A stretch of DNA of 50,961 nucleotides, taken from Acetobacter sp. GTDB taxonomy: Bacteria; Pseudomonadota; Alphaproteobacteria; Acetobacterales; Acetobacteraceae. Position 1 is the first letter of the stretch. Each line of letters opens with the position of its first letter. Where the stretch lies: positions 1 to 50,961 of the forward strand of contig JAAYUA010000022.1 of NCBI GenBank assembly GCA_012517935.1, read 5' to 3'. Made by a program: the position numbers and the translations under genes. The notes beneath the pieces were generated by a model. It had not been told where the DNA came from, searched no databases, and saw only the letters and a program-made list of their open reading frames with translations. Shown piece by piece: positions 26,873-37,554 of this stretch.

Positions 26873-27502
26873 ATGAGGCAGATGGTGGTATCTTTTTCCG
26901 TTTTCGGTCGCTCCGGATTTTCTGAATGGCTCCGGGCCGTTATCTCGTGCCGTGCCTTTCAGCGGATTCTGCCCGTGTGCAGCGTAGGGATTCTGACCGG
27001 TTTTCTGGCTGGTTGTGGTGCCGATGACCTGTCGTTTGCACCAGTCTGTCCCCCGGTCAGCATCGAGCCTGTTCTCGGGGATTATTACACCTATGCCGGG
27101 AAGCCCGGACAGTTTTCGTCCCTTGTTGTGCATGCCAGCCTGACGAAAGTTATCGGTGAATGTGCGGCTGCCGGACGTAAGAATGTCCATACAAGAATGG
27201 GCATTCATGCTGTCATCATGCGTGGTCCGGCCATGAAACAGGAAACGGTTGCCCTGCCATGGTTCATTGCCGTGGTGCGTGGAGAGAAAATTGTCGGGAA
27301 GCATGTCTTTACACTCGACGTGACGTTCCCGGCAGGCGTGAACCGTGTTGAGGTTGACAGTCCTCTTGCGACGATTGATCTGCCGATCAAGCCGCAGAAC
27401 ATGGTCGGGGAATATGCATTCTCAGTTGGTTTTCAGCTGACGCATGAGCAGCTTGACTATAATCGTGAGCATCACATCACGGCGGCGTACAGCCCGCTTT
27501 AA
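26873..27502 (+). CDS. Putative lipoprotein of unknown function
   Basis: 209 residues. The hydrophobic segment VCSVGILTGF followed by LAGC is a clear lipobox with the acylated cysteine at about residue 48. The mature part is about 160 residues with beta-strand character (ending YAFSVGFQLTHEQLDYNREH). The N-terminus before the hydrophobic stretch is unusually long, about 30 residues, so a start further in, such as a GTG/TTG or the ATG at 26882, is possible. It has no recognised family. It lies upstream of a porin gene on the same strand and may share its transcript. Confidence 0.7.
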   Translation: MRQMVVSFSVFGRSGFSEWLRAVISCRAFQRILPVCSVGILTGFLAGCGADDLSFAPVCPPVSIEPVLGDYYTYAGKPGQFSSLVVHASLTKVIGECAAAGRKNVHTRMGIHAVIMRGPAMKQETVALPWFIAVVRGEKIVGKHVFTLDVTFPAGVNRVEVDSPLATIDLPIKPQNMVGEYAFSVGFQLTHEQLDYNREHHITAAYSPL

Positions 27503-27624
27503 CACTGGTTCTTTCTGGTTTTTCCCGGGTGTTTGGCAGATGAGCAGATCATCCGGGGAAAAATGAGACTTCTCCTGCAGTTGGCGTGCCTGCCATTTCC
27601 GGAGATGGTTTGAGGAGAGATGCC

Positions 27625-29355
27625 GTGTTCGGGAAGATGAAGCTTCCTCTGAAAGCGGGCGATGTGGTGGGATTGGTCCAGAAAATTCGCTGTCCTGTAG
27701 CCAGGTTGCTGTGTGTTGGCTCTGCTCTTGGCATGTTCGCTTTGCCCAGGCTGACGCATGCGGCATCACGCGATGCCGAAATGGACGCATTGCGCAGTCA
27801 GGTAGCAGCCATGCGACAGGAACTTCAGGAGCTGCGCCGGGAAATACATGGGCATGCGGGGCACAGTGAAGCTGCGGGCAGGGTGGCTTCGCGACATGTG
27901 ATTGTGGCCCGCCATGGGCAATCTGCTTCACAGAAGAGTGGGCTGCGGGACCCCGATGTGGTTCCTGTTTTTTCTGAGGGACATGGGGTTTCCATCATCA
28001 GGAAAAGTGGCTCCTCCGGGCGCAAGGATGTGGTGGTCGTTGATCAGCCCGCCATGTCATGGGCGGATTTTCGCGCGGCGGTGGAAGCTGATGAGGAATT
28101 GCAGGTCGGAGGCATGCGGATTGGCTTTCCCCAAGGGCGGCCGACGATTGCCTCGGTGGATGGAAAATATGCGTTTTCTATTGGCCTCCTGCTTCAGGAA
28201 GATGTTGGAGGCTTTCTCAATACAGCCCCGAAGGCAGGCGAGACCAAGGGGAATTTCAATAGTCTGACGGAGAATCTCCGGCGCCTGCGGCTGTATCTGT
28301 CGTGGCGTTATGGAAACTGGGTGGCAAGATTCACGCCTGAGTTTGGATCAGGGACACATGACGGGGATTCCAGTATTGCGGAAGCGAGTCTGAATTACAC
28401 GGGCCTGAAAAATACGGTTCTGACGGCAGGATATATTATTCCAACCATTTCATTGGAGAGTGCATCACGCTCTGGCGGGTTCGAACTGCTGGAGCGCTCG
28501 ACCATTGTTGACCTGATGCGGAATATTGCCGGGGGAATGTCGCGTTTCAGCGTCGGAGGCGAAACACATAATCGGCGTATGCTGGCGGCGTTATATTTCA
28601 CAGGGCAGAAATTCGGGGACAGGTCGAAGGATACCACCATCACGGACAGTCAGACCGGCATGGTGGCGCGGATTGCGACACGTCCGGTGATCACGAAAAA
28701 TGTTGATGTGTATGTTGGCGCTGGCACCAGTGTCGCCTTTCGGCTGAACAAGGGATCCGGGGGGCGGAGCTATACGTTCCAGCACGATTCCGAAGTGCCT
28801 TTGGGCGAAACCAATCTGCTGACATCGGGGAAGCTGACGAATGTCGCGCAGATATGGTCTCTGGGGCCCCAGTTCGCGTTGCGCTGGAATCGCCTGCTGC
28901 TCAAGAGCGAGTATTATCATATTGGAGTGGAGCGTTCCCATAAGGATGGAATCGTCACGTTGCCGACACTTGGTTTCGATGGCTGGTACGTGTCTGCGAA
29001 TTATGTGATCATGGGAAAACCACGTCGTTACGACGTCCGAACCGCAGGTTTCGTCCCGCCGGGGATCGTTCACGAATTCGATCCTGCCAATAATTACTGG
29101 GGAGCTCTGGAAATCAGCGGACGCTGGAGTGTGACGGATCTGAACGGTGCGCCCGGGCAGGGTGGCGCGGGAATTAACGGCAATCAGCAGACGGTCTGGA
29201 TGACCGGGATCAACTGGTATCCCACGACACATCTTCGCTTCATGCTGGATTATAACCATTTCATCGTTTCCCGGTCTCTTGGTGTTTCTCAGGGCGTCAA
29301 TCGTTATGGTCGCAGTGGGGATGGCATTGTGGGACGTGTTCAGGTGGCTTTCTGA
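27625..29355 (+). CDS. OprO/OprP-type phosphate-selective porin
   Basis: 576 residues from a GTG start at 27625, chosen because GAGGAG (27612-27617) lies 7 bases upstream; a GTG at 27586 is in frame but unsupported. The signal peptide (LLCVGSALGMFAL, then LTHAA) is followed by a short coiled coil (about residues 50-75: AEMDALRSQVAAMRQELQEL), a proline/glycine-poor linker and a 16-strand-type barrel with repeated aromatic strand ends, finishing in GRVQVAF with a terminal Phe. It fits the phosphate-selective porin O/P family; such porins with a trimerising N-terminal coiled coil are frequent in acetic acid bacteria. True ion selectivity cannot be read here. Confidence 0.88.
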   Translation: MFGKMKLPLKAGDVVGLVQKIRCPVARLLCVGSALGMFALPRLTHAASRDAEMDALRSQVAAMRQELQELRREIHGHAGHSEAAGRVASRHVIVARHGQSASQKSGLRDPDVVPVFSEGHGVSIIRKSGSSGRKDVVVVDQPAMSWADFRAAVEADEELQVGGMRIGFPQGRPTIASVDGKYAFSIGLLLQEDVGGFLNTAPKAGETKGNFNSLTENLRRLRLYLSWRYGNWVARFTPEFGSGTHDGDSSIAEASLNYTGLKNTVLTAGYIIPTISLESASRSGGFELLERSTIVDLMRNIAGGMSRFSVGGETHNRRMLAALYFTGQKFGDRSKDTTITDSQTGMVARIATRPVITKNVDVYVGAGTSVAFRLNKGSGGRSYTFQHDSEVPLGETNLLTSGKLTNVAQIWSLGPQFALRWNRLLLKSEYYHIGVERSHKDGIVTLPTLGFDGWYVSANYVIMGKPRRYDVRTAGFVPPGIVHEFDPANNYWGALEISGRWSVTDLNGAPGQGGAGINGNQQTVWMTGINWYPTTHLRFMLDYNHFIVSRSLGVSQGVNRYGRSGDGIVGRVQVAF

Positions 29356-29434
29356 TTCTGGAGTCGCGTCTCTCCTGAATGTGTGTGAAGCGCGACATTC
29401 CCGCGTGCAGGTGGCTTTGGGTGAGGTATTTTTC

Positions 29435-29463
29435 TTGACGATTTTCGGTGTCGGTCGTAAAAG
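29435..29463 (+). promoter_or_regulatory. Probable sigma-70 promoter of rplU-rpmA
   Basis: TTGACG (29435-29440, 5 of 6 consensus bases) and TAAAAG (29458-29463, 4 of 6) are separated by exactly 17 bases. The position predicts a leader of roughly 115-120 bases before rplU. Confidence 0.5.
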
Positions 29464-29587
29464 CCCCGCTCCGCTGCCAATGACGGAGCATGCCGCACGT
29501 GCGGTAAACGAGAAAAAGCGACCGGGTTCTGCGCCTGCGTGAAAACGCCGCGACGGGGCCGATTGATCGGAAGAGAGACTGGTTAGA
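29464..29587 (+). other. Structured leader upstream of rplU
   Basis: Two hairpins are visible: GCTCCG (29468-29473) with CGGAGC (29484-29489), and the self-complementary CCGCACGTGCGG (29493-29504). GC-rich sequence continues to the ribosome-binding region. Several ribosomal protein operons carry leaders bound by their own product, and this could be one; no known leader family was matched. Confidence 0.4.
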
Positions 29588-29902
29588 ATGTTTGCAGTTA
29601 TTCGCACGGGCGGAAAGCAGTACCGTGTTACGCCGAACGCTGTTCTGAAAATCGAGAAGCTTGAAGTTCAGGCTGGCGAGACAGTGACGTTCAGCGATGT
29701 TCTTGCCGTTGGTGGCGAGAGCGGTACGACAATTGGTGCTCCTCTGGTAGCTGGCGCTTCTGTCAAGGCAACCGTGATTGCTCAGGATCGTCTTGCGAAA
29801 GTGATCATCTTCAAGAAGCGTCGCCGGCAGAACAGCCGCCGCAAGAACGGTCACCGTCAGCCGGTTACTGTCGTACGCATCAGCGAGATCGTCGCGGCCT
29901 GA
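29588..29902 (+). CDS. rplU: 50S ribosomal protein L21
   Basis: 104 residues, standard length. The N-terminus [14 protein letters not shown] and the C-terminal [20 protein letters not shown], which binds 23S rRNA, are hallmark L21 sequence. GAGAG lies upstream of ATG 29588. It forms the usual pair with rpmA, followed after a terminator by obgE, the ribosome-assembly GTPase. Confidence 0.98.
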   Translation: MFAVIRTGGKQYRVTPNAVLKIEKLEVQAGETVTFSDVLAVGGESGTTIGAPLVAGASVKATVIAQDRLAKVIIFKKRRRQNSRRKNGHRQPVTVVRISEIVAA

Positions 29903-29941
29903 ACGGCATCGCGGATACAGGAAGTTCGAGGAGCATAAGTC

Positions 29942-30211
29942 ATGGCACAAAAAAAAGCAGGCGGTTCGTCCCGTAACGGACGCGACAGTGCAGGTCGTCG
30001 TCTTGGTGTGAAGAAGTTTGGTGGTCAGTCCGTCATTGCTGGCAACATCATCGTTCGTCAGCGCGGCACGAAAATGCTGCCAGGTGAGAATGTGGGCGTT
30101 GGTCGTGACCACACCATTTTCGCCCTGGTTGACGGTGCAGTGCGCTTTGCGCGTCGTCGTGAGGGACGTGTTCACGTCTCCGTTGAGGCTCTGCCGCTCG
30201 CCGCTGAGTAA
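29942..30211 (+). CDS. rpmA: 50S ribosomal protein L27
   Basis: 89 residues. The N-terminus [16 protein letters not shown] is typical; its tail reaches toward the peptidyl-transferase centre. No Firmicutes-type cleaved leader is present. GAGGAG lies at good spacing before ATG 29942. Encoded 39 bases after rplU; an intrinsic terminator follows. Confidence 0.98.
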   Translation: MAQKKAGGSSRNGRDSAGRRLGVKKFGGQSVIAGNIIVRQRGTKMLPGENVGVGRDHTIFALVDGAVRFARRREGRVHVSVEALPLAAE

Positions 30212-30286
30212 TCACGGCGCTACCGGCCCAGGCTGGAGGCACTCAAGTCGCAGCACCAGCGTTCGCGCGTTGTGTGTTGCGCAAAG

Positions 30287-30312
30287 GCCGGTCCCTCTGG
30301 GCCGGCTTTTTT
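30287..30312 (+). terminator. Rho-independent terminator after rpmA
   Basis: An 8-bp stem (30287-30294 with 30299-30306, one G-U pair), CTCT loop and six T. It separates the L21/L27 transcript from obgE. Confidence 0.88.
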
Positions 30313-30382
30313 GTATCCAGTTTGTTTTTTTATGATATCGGGTTCTGGCTGCTTCCAGCTCTTTCCCGTCGTTTCCGGATGA

Positions 30383-32565
<2,183 letters not shown>

Positions 32566-32646
32566 ATGGTCTGAAAGCCGTCACTTTTGTTCGCGGCTCT
32601 TCTGCCCGTTATTCATTCACGGATTATGCTTCGGCACGTTGATGAA

Positions 32647-34293
32647 TTATCGGGATAATGCTTGTCGTGCTGTTGCGACGGCAACATGCAGTTCATTAAA
32701 AAGCTTGTCCTGACCAATCGAATCAACCAGGCGATGACGAATCATATCCGCACGCAGGCTTGTGCTGACACGTCCAAAAGAGAGAGTGATATTTTTTTGT
32801 CCCAGTCTGGAGAGCAGTTCACGCAGTGTGATGCTGGCTGAATAGTCGATATTGGTCATGGCGCTGGCATCCACGACGATCTGGTGCACCGGGTGTGGCG
32901 CTGTTGCGACAAGACGATCCATATCTTCGATGAAGCGTGTGCAATTGGCATAAAACAAATCCGCTCCAAAACGATAGATGAGGAGTCCGGGTTCAGTTTC
33001 TGCTCCGTTTCTGGGAATTGTGGTTTCGATTTCTCCTGTTTTTGAGAAAAACAGGATATCCGTATGTGGCGCATAGCTGTGTCGGACATGTCGGAGGAGT
33101 GACACAACGATTGCCATAAAGATCCCTTCTTCGACACCAATGCAGACCACTGTCGTCAGGGTGAGAATGGCAAGGCGGAATTCGCCTGGGCTTTCCTTGA
33201 GAATTGATAAAAGCTTGGGAATTTCCAGCATGTTCAGTCCGACAACAAATACAATTGCTGCAAGAACACAATGAGGAAGATATTGAAGAAAACCGGTAGC
33301 GCAGAACAGAAGCACTCCGGCAAGTATGGCGACAACGATTTGTGATAGCTGACTTCTGGCACCACAATGGAAAGCAAACGCCGTTTTGGTCGGGCTGCCA
33401 TTGACAACGAATGTTCCGCTGAGCGCAGCAGACATATTTGCAGCGAAAAGACCGAAAATATCTGAATTTATATCTGTTTTTTCGTTATTATAGAAAGAGA
33501 AGGCGCGTATCGTTGCCGCGCTTTGTGTGATGATCACAAAGACGCAGGATGCTGCGATGGGTGTTGCCGCAAGGAGAGATGGGAGATCGAACGAAGGAAG
33601 AGTGAGTTTTGGGAATCCTGCTTTTATATCGCCAAGTGTAGAAATTCCTGAGTGAGGGAAATCAAATGCTCGGCTGGCGATGATGCTGCCTGCGACAATG
33701 ATAAAGGCTGTTGGTAATCGAGGCAGAAATTTCTGACCCAGAAAAAGGGTGACAGCCACGCAGCAGGAAAGAGCAAAGGTCGGTGCGTGTATTGCATTGA
33801 GATGTGCGCCATCCTGCCAGAGTTGTATCAGCACATTTCCAGATGAATGCTGCAGTCCAGTCATATCATGCAGCATCATGATGGCGATCTGTATCCCCAC
33901 ACCCGTCAAAAAACCGACGAGAACTGTGCGGGAAAGAAAATCTGCCAGAAATCCGAGACGAAAGAGTCTGGCGATCAGAAGAAATGCAGCGGTCAGAAAT
34001 GTTGTGAGTGTGATGAGCCTGATATAATCGGCGCTGCCCTGACCGGCCAGCGGCGTCAGACTGCCGGAAAGAATGGAGGCCGTTGCTGAATCCGCTGCGA
34101 CGACCAGAGAACGGGAAGAGCCGCATATGGCGAAGGCCAGTAGCGGCAAAAGCAGTGTGTAAAGTCCGCTGATCGGCGACATGCCCGCGATGCGGGCATA
34201 TCCCATGACTTCGGGGATGCTGAGAGCAGCTTCAGATAGCCCGGCGATGCAATCTTTCAGCCAGTTGGGCCATTTCCGAAGTGCTGCGCTCAT
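32647..34293 (-). CDS. SulP-family anion transporter with STAS domain
   Basis: 548 residues. The N-terminal 400 residues hold 10-12 transmembrane helices starting with the SulP signature (LSIPEVMGYARIAGMSPISGL shortened, residues about 22-42). A cytoplasmic STAS domain (about 430-545) contains IVVDASAMTNIDYSASITL. SulP proteins move sulfate, bicarbonate, chloride or dicarboxylates. The neighbouring cysE, 58 bases upstream on the same strand, points to sulfate uptake for cysteine synthesis. Sequence is more A+T-rich than neighbouring core genes. Start ATG 34293 is preceded by AGG and GGA elements. Confidence 0.92.
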   Translation of the reverse strand: MSAALRKWPNWLKDCIAGLSEAALSIPEVMGYARIAGMSPISGLYTLLLPLLAFAICGSSRSLVVAADSATASILSGSLTPLAGQGSADYIRLITLTTFLTAAFLLIARLFRLGFLADFLSRTVLVGFLTGVGIQIAIMMLHDMTGLQHSSGNVLIQLWQDGAHLNAIHAPTFALSCCVAVTLFLGQKFLPRLPTAFIIVAGSIIASRAFDFPHSGISTLGDIKAGFPKLTLPSFDLPSLLAATPIAASCVFVIITQSAATIRAFSFYNNEKTDINSDIFGLFAANMSAALSGTFVVNGSPTKTAFAFHCGARSQLSQIVVAILAGVLLFCATGFLQYLPHCVLAAIVFVVGLNMLEIPKLLSILKESPGEFRLAILTLTTVVCIGVEEGIFMAIVVSLLRHVRHSYAPHTDILFFSKTGEIETTIPRNGAETEPGLLIYRFGADLFYANCTRFIEDMDRLVATAPHPVHQIVVDASAMTNIDYSASITLRELLSRLGQKNITLSFGRVSTSLRADMIRHRLVDSIGQDKLFNELHVAVATARQALSR

Positions 34294-34351
34294 TCCGTCG
34301 ACCTGTTCATGTTACTGACGCCTAGATGGAGCAACATATCAGGGCGGCGGT

Positions 34352-35254
34352 TCAGATAATGTAGTCGATCGCGGGTAATGTTTGATCCATGGTTAATGAT
34401 GGCAAAACAGAATGTCGGGTTCCGACCTTTCGCGCGGGATTGCCGACGACTGTGGTGTAAGGTGGGACGGGCTCCAGAACGATAGATCCCGCGCCGACCC
34501 GCGCACCTTCACCGACTTCAATATTGCCCAGCACCTTGGCGCCTGCACCGATGAGAACACCGCGTCGGATTTTTGGATGACGGTCGCCCGTATGTTTTCC
34601 TGTTCCGCCGAGAGTGACGCCCTGAAGAAGGGAAACATCGTCTTCAATCACGCATGTCTCGCCCACGACGATCCCGGTGCCATGATCGAACAGGATGCGT
34701 CGGCCGAGACTGGCGGCCGGATGGATATCCACAGCGAAAAGCTCGGAAGCGCGACTTTGTATGTGCAGCGCCAGATGACGGCGGCCGGAAAACCAGAGCC
34801 AGTTTGCAACCCTGTGGCTTTGGACGGCGTGGTATCCTTTGAAGAACAGGAAAGGCGTGACGTAGTCCGCGCATGCAGGATCACGCTCGCGAATGGCGCG
34901 CATGTCGGCGGCGGCGGCACAGACGATGTCAGGGGAGTCCGTGAAGCATTCATTCACCAGTTCAGCCAGAGCATCCGTGGCAACGGAATGATCGCCCAGC
35001 TTGCGTCCCAACAGGGCCGCCAGAGCCGCAGCGAAACCGGTGTGGGACTTGATGCCGGTGCTCAGCAGGCCGCGGACCAGAGGGTCATTGCAGATACAGG
35101 CTTCCGTCGTCATCTGCTGCCACAGCGTCGTCAGGTTGATCGGACGATCATGGGCGTCGGTTGCGGTATCACTGTTGGCGGGGGTGGCAACAGGAGGTGT
35201 GCGGCGTGATGAATTCATGACAGGCACCGTGGAAAGTCCAGGATTTTGCTGCAT
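34352..35254 (-). CDS. cysE: Serine O-acetyltransferase
   Basis: 300 residues. It makes O-acetylserine for cysteine synthesis. The helical N-terminal domain (about residues 40-155) is followed by a left-handed beta-helix of hexapeptide repeats with the catalytic segment LFDHGTGIVVGETCVIEDD and the loop LGGTGKHTGDRHPKI. The C-terminal tail ends in YII; in other CysE proteins a C-terminal Ile binds cysteine synthase, so complex formation is plausible. The first 30-40 residues are Thr/Pro/Ala-rich and unconserved; ATG 35218 is an alternative start. It is followed by the SulP transporter, an assimilation pair. Confidence 0.95.
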   Translation of the reverse strand: MQQNPGLSTVPVMNSSRRTPPVATPANSDTATDAHDRPINLTTLWQQMTTEACICNDPLVRGLLSTGIKSHTGFAAALAALLGRKLGDHSVATDALAELVNECFTDSPDIVCAAAADMRAIRERDPACADYVTPFLFFKGYHAVQSHRVANWLWFSGRRHLALHIQSRASELFAVDIHPAASLGRRILFDHGTGIVVGETCVIEDDVSLLQGVTLGGTGKHTGDRHPKIRRGVLIGAGAKVLGNIEVGEGARVGAGSIVLEPVPPYTTVVGNPARKVGTRHSVLPSLTMDQTLPAIDYII

Positions 35255-35361
35255 CTGCTGTTTTGGCTGCAGGCAGGATGAAGGGACGTGGTCTGCATAA
35301 TCTCTGCTGCCAGTCCGGCAGGTGGGGCAGAGCCTATAGCATGATCTGTCTGCTTTGGGAT

Positions 35362-36450
35362 TCAGTTTGTTGGGAGCCGTTGTTCCGCCGCGGCAAGAAT
35401 GGCACTTCCGGCCTTTCGGAAATTATCCTCACTGTAACGCTGACGGATCCAGTTCCGTCCCTTCAGGCCCAGCGCATGCAAATGTTCCGGTGTGCCGAGC
35501 AACTGCTTCAAAGCCTGCGCCAGACATGTCGGATTTTCAACGGGAATGCACAGTCCGGCTCCGGATTGTGAGAGGCTGTGTTTCAGTTCTCCGACATCTG
35601 TTGCGATGACAGGCAGGCCGGCCTGCAGGGCTTCATGTGTCGCAATGCAAAATCCCTCGCGCCGAGAAGGTTGCAGATAAAGATGGAGATTGGCCAGAAA
35701 GCGGTCTGAATCCTGACAGAAACCGGAAAAATACACTTTGCCGGGGGCATATAGGGCGGCCTGTTTTTCCAGTTCTTCCCTCTTGCTGCCATCCCCTGCG
35801 ATTTCGACATGGAACGGTGGAAGTGTTGGGTCTTCGCGCAAAAGAGACAGTGCCTTGAGCAGGATATCATAACCTTTGGCATCATGGAGTCTGCCCAGTG
35901 ATCCGATCCGGATGGTTTCACCCGGCAACCATGCTTGTGCCTGAGGGGCATCTGGACGGACCGAAAAAACCGGCCAACTGAAAAGACGCTCTGCCGGGAT
36001 GTTAAGACGTGTCTTTGTCAGGGCCGTTACATGATCCGAATCTCCAATCCATATGTCGGACAGACGTGACATTTTTCGAAGAAGAAAGAGATTGGCTGGT
36101 TTGAGCCAGGCATTGTGCTGCCAGCTTATGACCGGCGTCCGTGTGATCCGACCCACGATCTGCCCCAGAAGTGTCGCACGGGTCAGGGATGTCCAGAGAT
36201 ATGTGGGTTTCCATGCGCGGATTTGCCGCAGCAACCACAACAGGGTTGCGGCATGATCGGAATGTCCTCCTTCCCGCAGATGGATTGCGGCGCCGGTGGC
36301 TTGCAGCACCGGCAATGCATTTCTGTCTTTGGGCGTCAGGATGAACAGCCTGACTTCGTGGCCCTGCTCACGCAGAAAGCGAATGACCGGCGGTGTGACT
36401 GCGGCTGCGCCCCCTCCTTCTGCAGAGTTGATGATATAGGCGATGCGCAT
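35362..36450 (-). CDS. Glycosyltransferase family 4 protein
   Basis: 362 residues of the GT-B fold. The N-terminus (YIINSAEGGGAAAVTPPVIRFL) has the glycine-rich acceptor-side loop. The C-terminal domain has GSLGRLHDAKGYDILLKAL and the donor-binding SRREGFCIATHEALQAGLPVIATDVGE with the paired glutamates (E-x7-E) of retaining GT4 enzymes. Acceptor and sugar are unknown; lipopolysaccharide or capsule is the usual role. No other polysaccharide genes are adjacent. It lies 99 bases after astA on the same strand and may be read from that transcript, though the functions look unrelated. Confidence 0.9.
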   Translation of the reverse strand: MRIAYIINSAEGGGAAAVTPPVIRFLREQGHEVRLFILTPKDRNALPVLQATGAAIHLREGGHSDHAATLLWLLRQIRAWKPTYLWTSLTRATLLGQIVGRITRTPVISWQHNAWLKPANLFLLRKMSRLSDIWIGDSDHVTALTKTRLNIPAERLFSWPVFSVRPDAPQAQAWLPGETIRIGSLGRLHDAKGYDILLKALSLLREDPTLPPFHVEIAGDGSKREELEKQAALYAPGKVYFSGFCQDSDRFLANLHLYLQPSRREGFCIATHEALQAGLPVIATDVGELKHSLSQSGAGLCIPVENPTCLAQALKQLLGTPEHLHALGLKGRNWIRQRYSEDNFRKAGSAILAAAEQRLPTN

Positions 36451-36549
36451 GTCAGTCAGCTTCTGCAGGTCAGGAAGGGTCGTTGGATCATTTTTGATTC
36501 CTGCTGCTACCTTCCGGAGGAAGAATATTCACGTTCTTTCGTTTGCCTA

Positions 36550-37554
36550 TCAGAAGATATATCTGATTGTTGCGCCTGACAGGATACCGGAAGGTGTTTG
36601 GTCAGATAGCCGAATTTTTCCGTCCTCGATGGTTGCGTGATCATGCCATGCACGGAAAGAAAGCAGGGAGCCGCTGGCCAGAAGGGCCTTTGAAGCCTCT
36701 GGAGAGGCCGGGATATTTGAAAGCTCGGCCTGGAGACTGTTCCGGATCGTGTGCAGGTCATTTGTGCGGGCGGAGAGTGTTGGTCCGCCATCAAAAATAT
36801 CGATGTAATTTTCGAAGATAAAACCTTCTTTTTCCAGAATGCGACGTGCAGGACTGGCTTCTTCATGTTCCCGTCCGACCGCGTCGCGTGCATCCTGAGG
36901 AAGGAGATCGACATAAATGGGATAGCGGGGCATCAGATCGGCGATGAACTGGTTGCCGTGCAGGGCGTTATAGTGATCGGCTTCCGCAAAATCTCTTCCG
37001 AAGAAATGGTGACCGATCGCATTCCAGAAGGGAGATCCATTTTTGTCATGCCAGCCGCGAAGATCGGCGATGATCCGATCGCTGAAACGCTTCCGATGGT
37101 TCGCGATGAACAGATAGCGGGACCGCGCAAGAAGAGATCCAAGTCCGCCTGAGCGATGCTCCGGGTGCAGAAACAGGCCGCCGACTTCTGACGCCCCGTC
37201 GAAATCGTTCACCAGATGCAGCAGGCGTGTGGTGTAGCTGCGATCAAGTTCGCGGGACACATGTGTCTGAGTCACGACCTTATAGCTGCAGAAGGGCCAG
37301 GGGACACCAATTCTTGAAAAAATGCTGGCAACACCGATAATTTCCCCCGAATCCGGCTTTTCCATGACCAGCATGTAAAGCTCATTTTCTGGAGCGGTTA
37401 TTTCTGCATCGAGTGATTTGATGGACCATGCCAACCGGTTTTCGAGTGCTGTCCGGTTTGTTGGCAGATTGAGAAGGGCTCCACCACTCAGTGATGCAAG
37501 GTGACACAGCGCGTCGAGATCCCTGAGCGTGGCAATGCGGACAACGGGATTCAT
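36550..37554 (-). CDS. astA: Arginine N-succinyltransferase
   Basis: 334 residues. First step of the arginine succinyltransferase pathway, transferring succinyl from succinyl-CoA to arginine. The GNAT-like fold shows IATLRDLDALCHLAS at the N-terminus, the EVGGLFLHPEHRSGGLGSLL acetyl-CoA-loop segment and the PFWNAIGHHFFGRDFAEAD motif specific to AstA/AruF/AruG. The start overlaps the astB stop by 4 bases (ATGA). AstC, AstD and AstE are not in the window. Confidence 0.93.
   Translation of the reverse strand: MNPVVRIATLRDLDALCHLASLSGGALLNLPTNRTALENRLAWSIKSLDAEITAPENELYMLVMEKPDSGEIIGVASIFSRIGVPWPFCSYKVVTQTHVSRELDRSYTTRLLHLVNDFDGASEVGGLFLHPEHRSGGLGSLLARSRYLFIANHRKRFSDRIIADLRGWHDKNGSPFWNAIGHHFFGRDFAEADHYNALHGNQFIADLMPRYPIYVDLLPQDARDAVGREHEEASPARRILEKEGFIFENYIDIFDGGPTLSARTNDLHTIRNSLQAELSNIPASPEASKALLASGSLLSFRAWHDHATIEDGKIRLSDQTPSGILSGATIRYIF

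Noticed and set aside
29297..30175. 292-codon open frame on the minus strand
   Set aside because: Antisense to rplU and rpmA; a shadow frame with no recognisable family.
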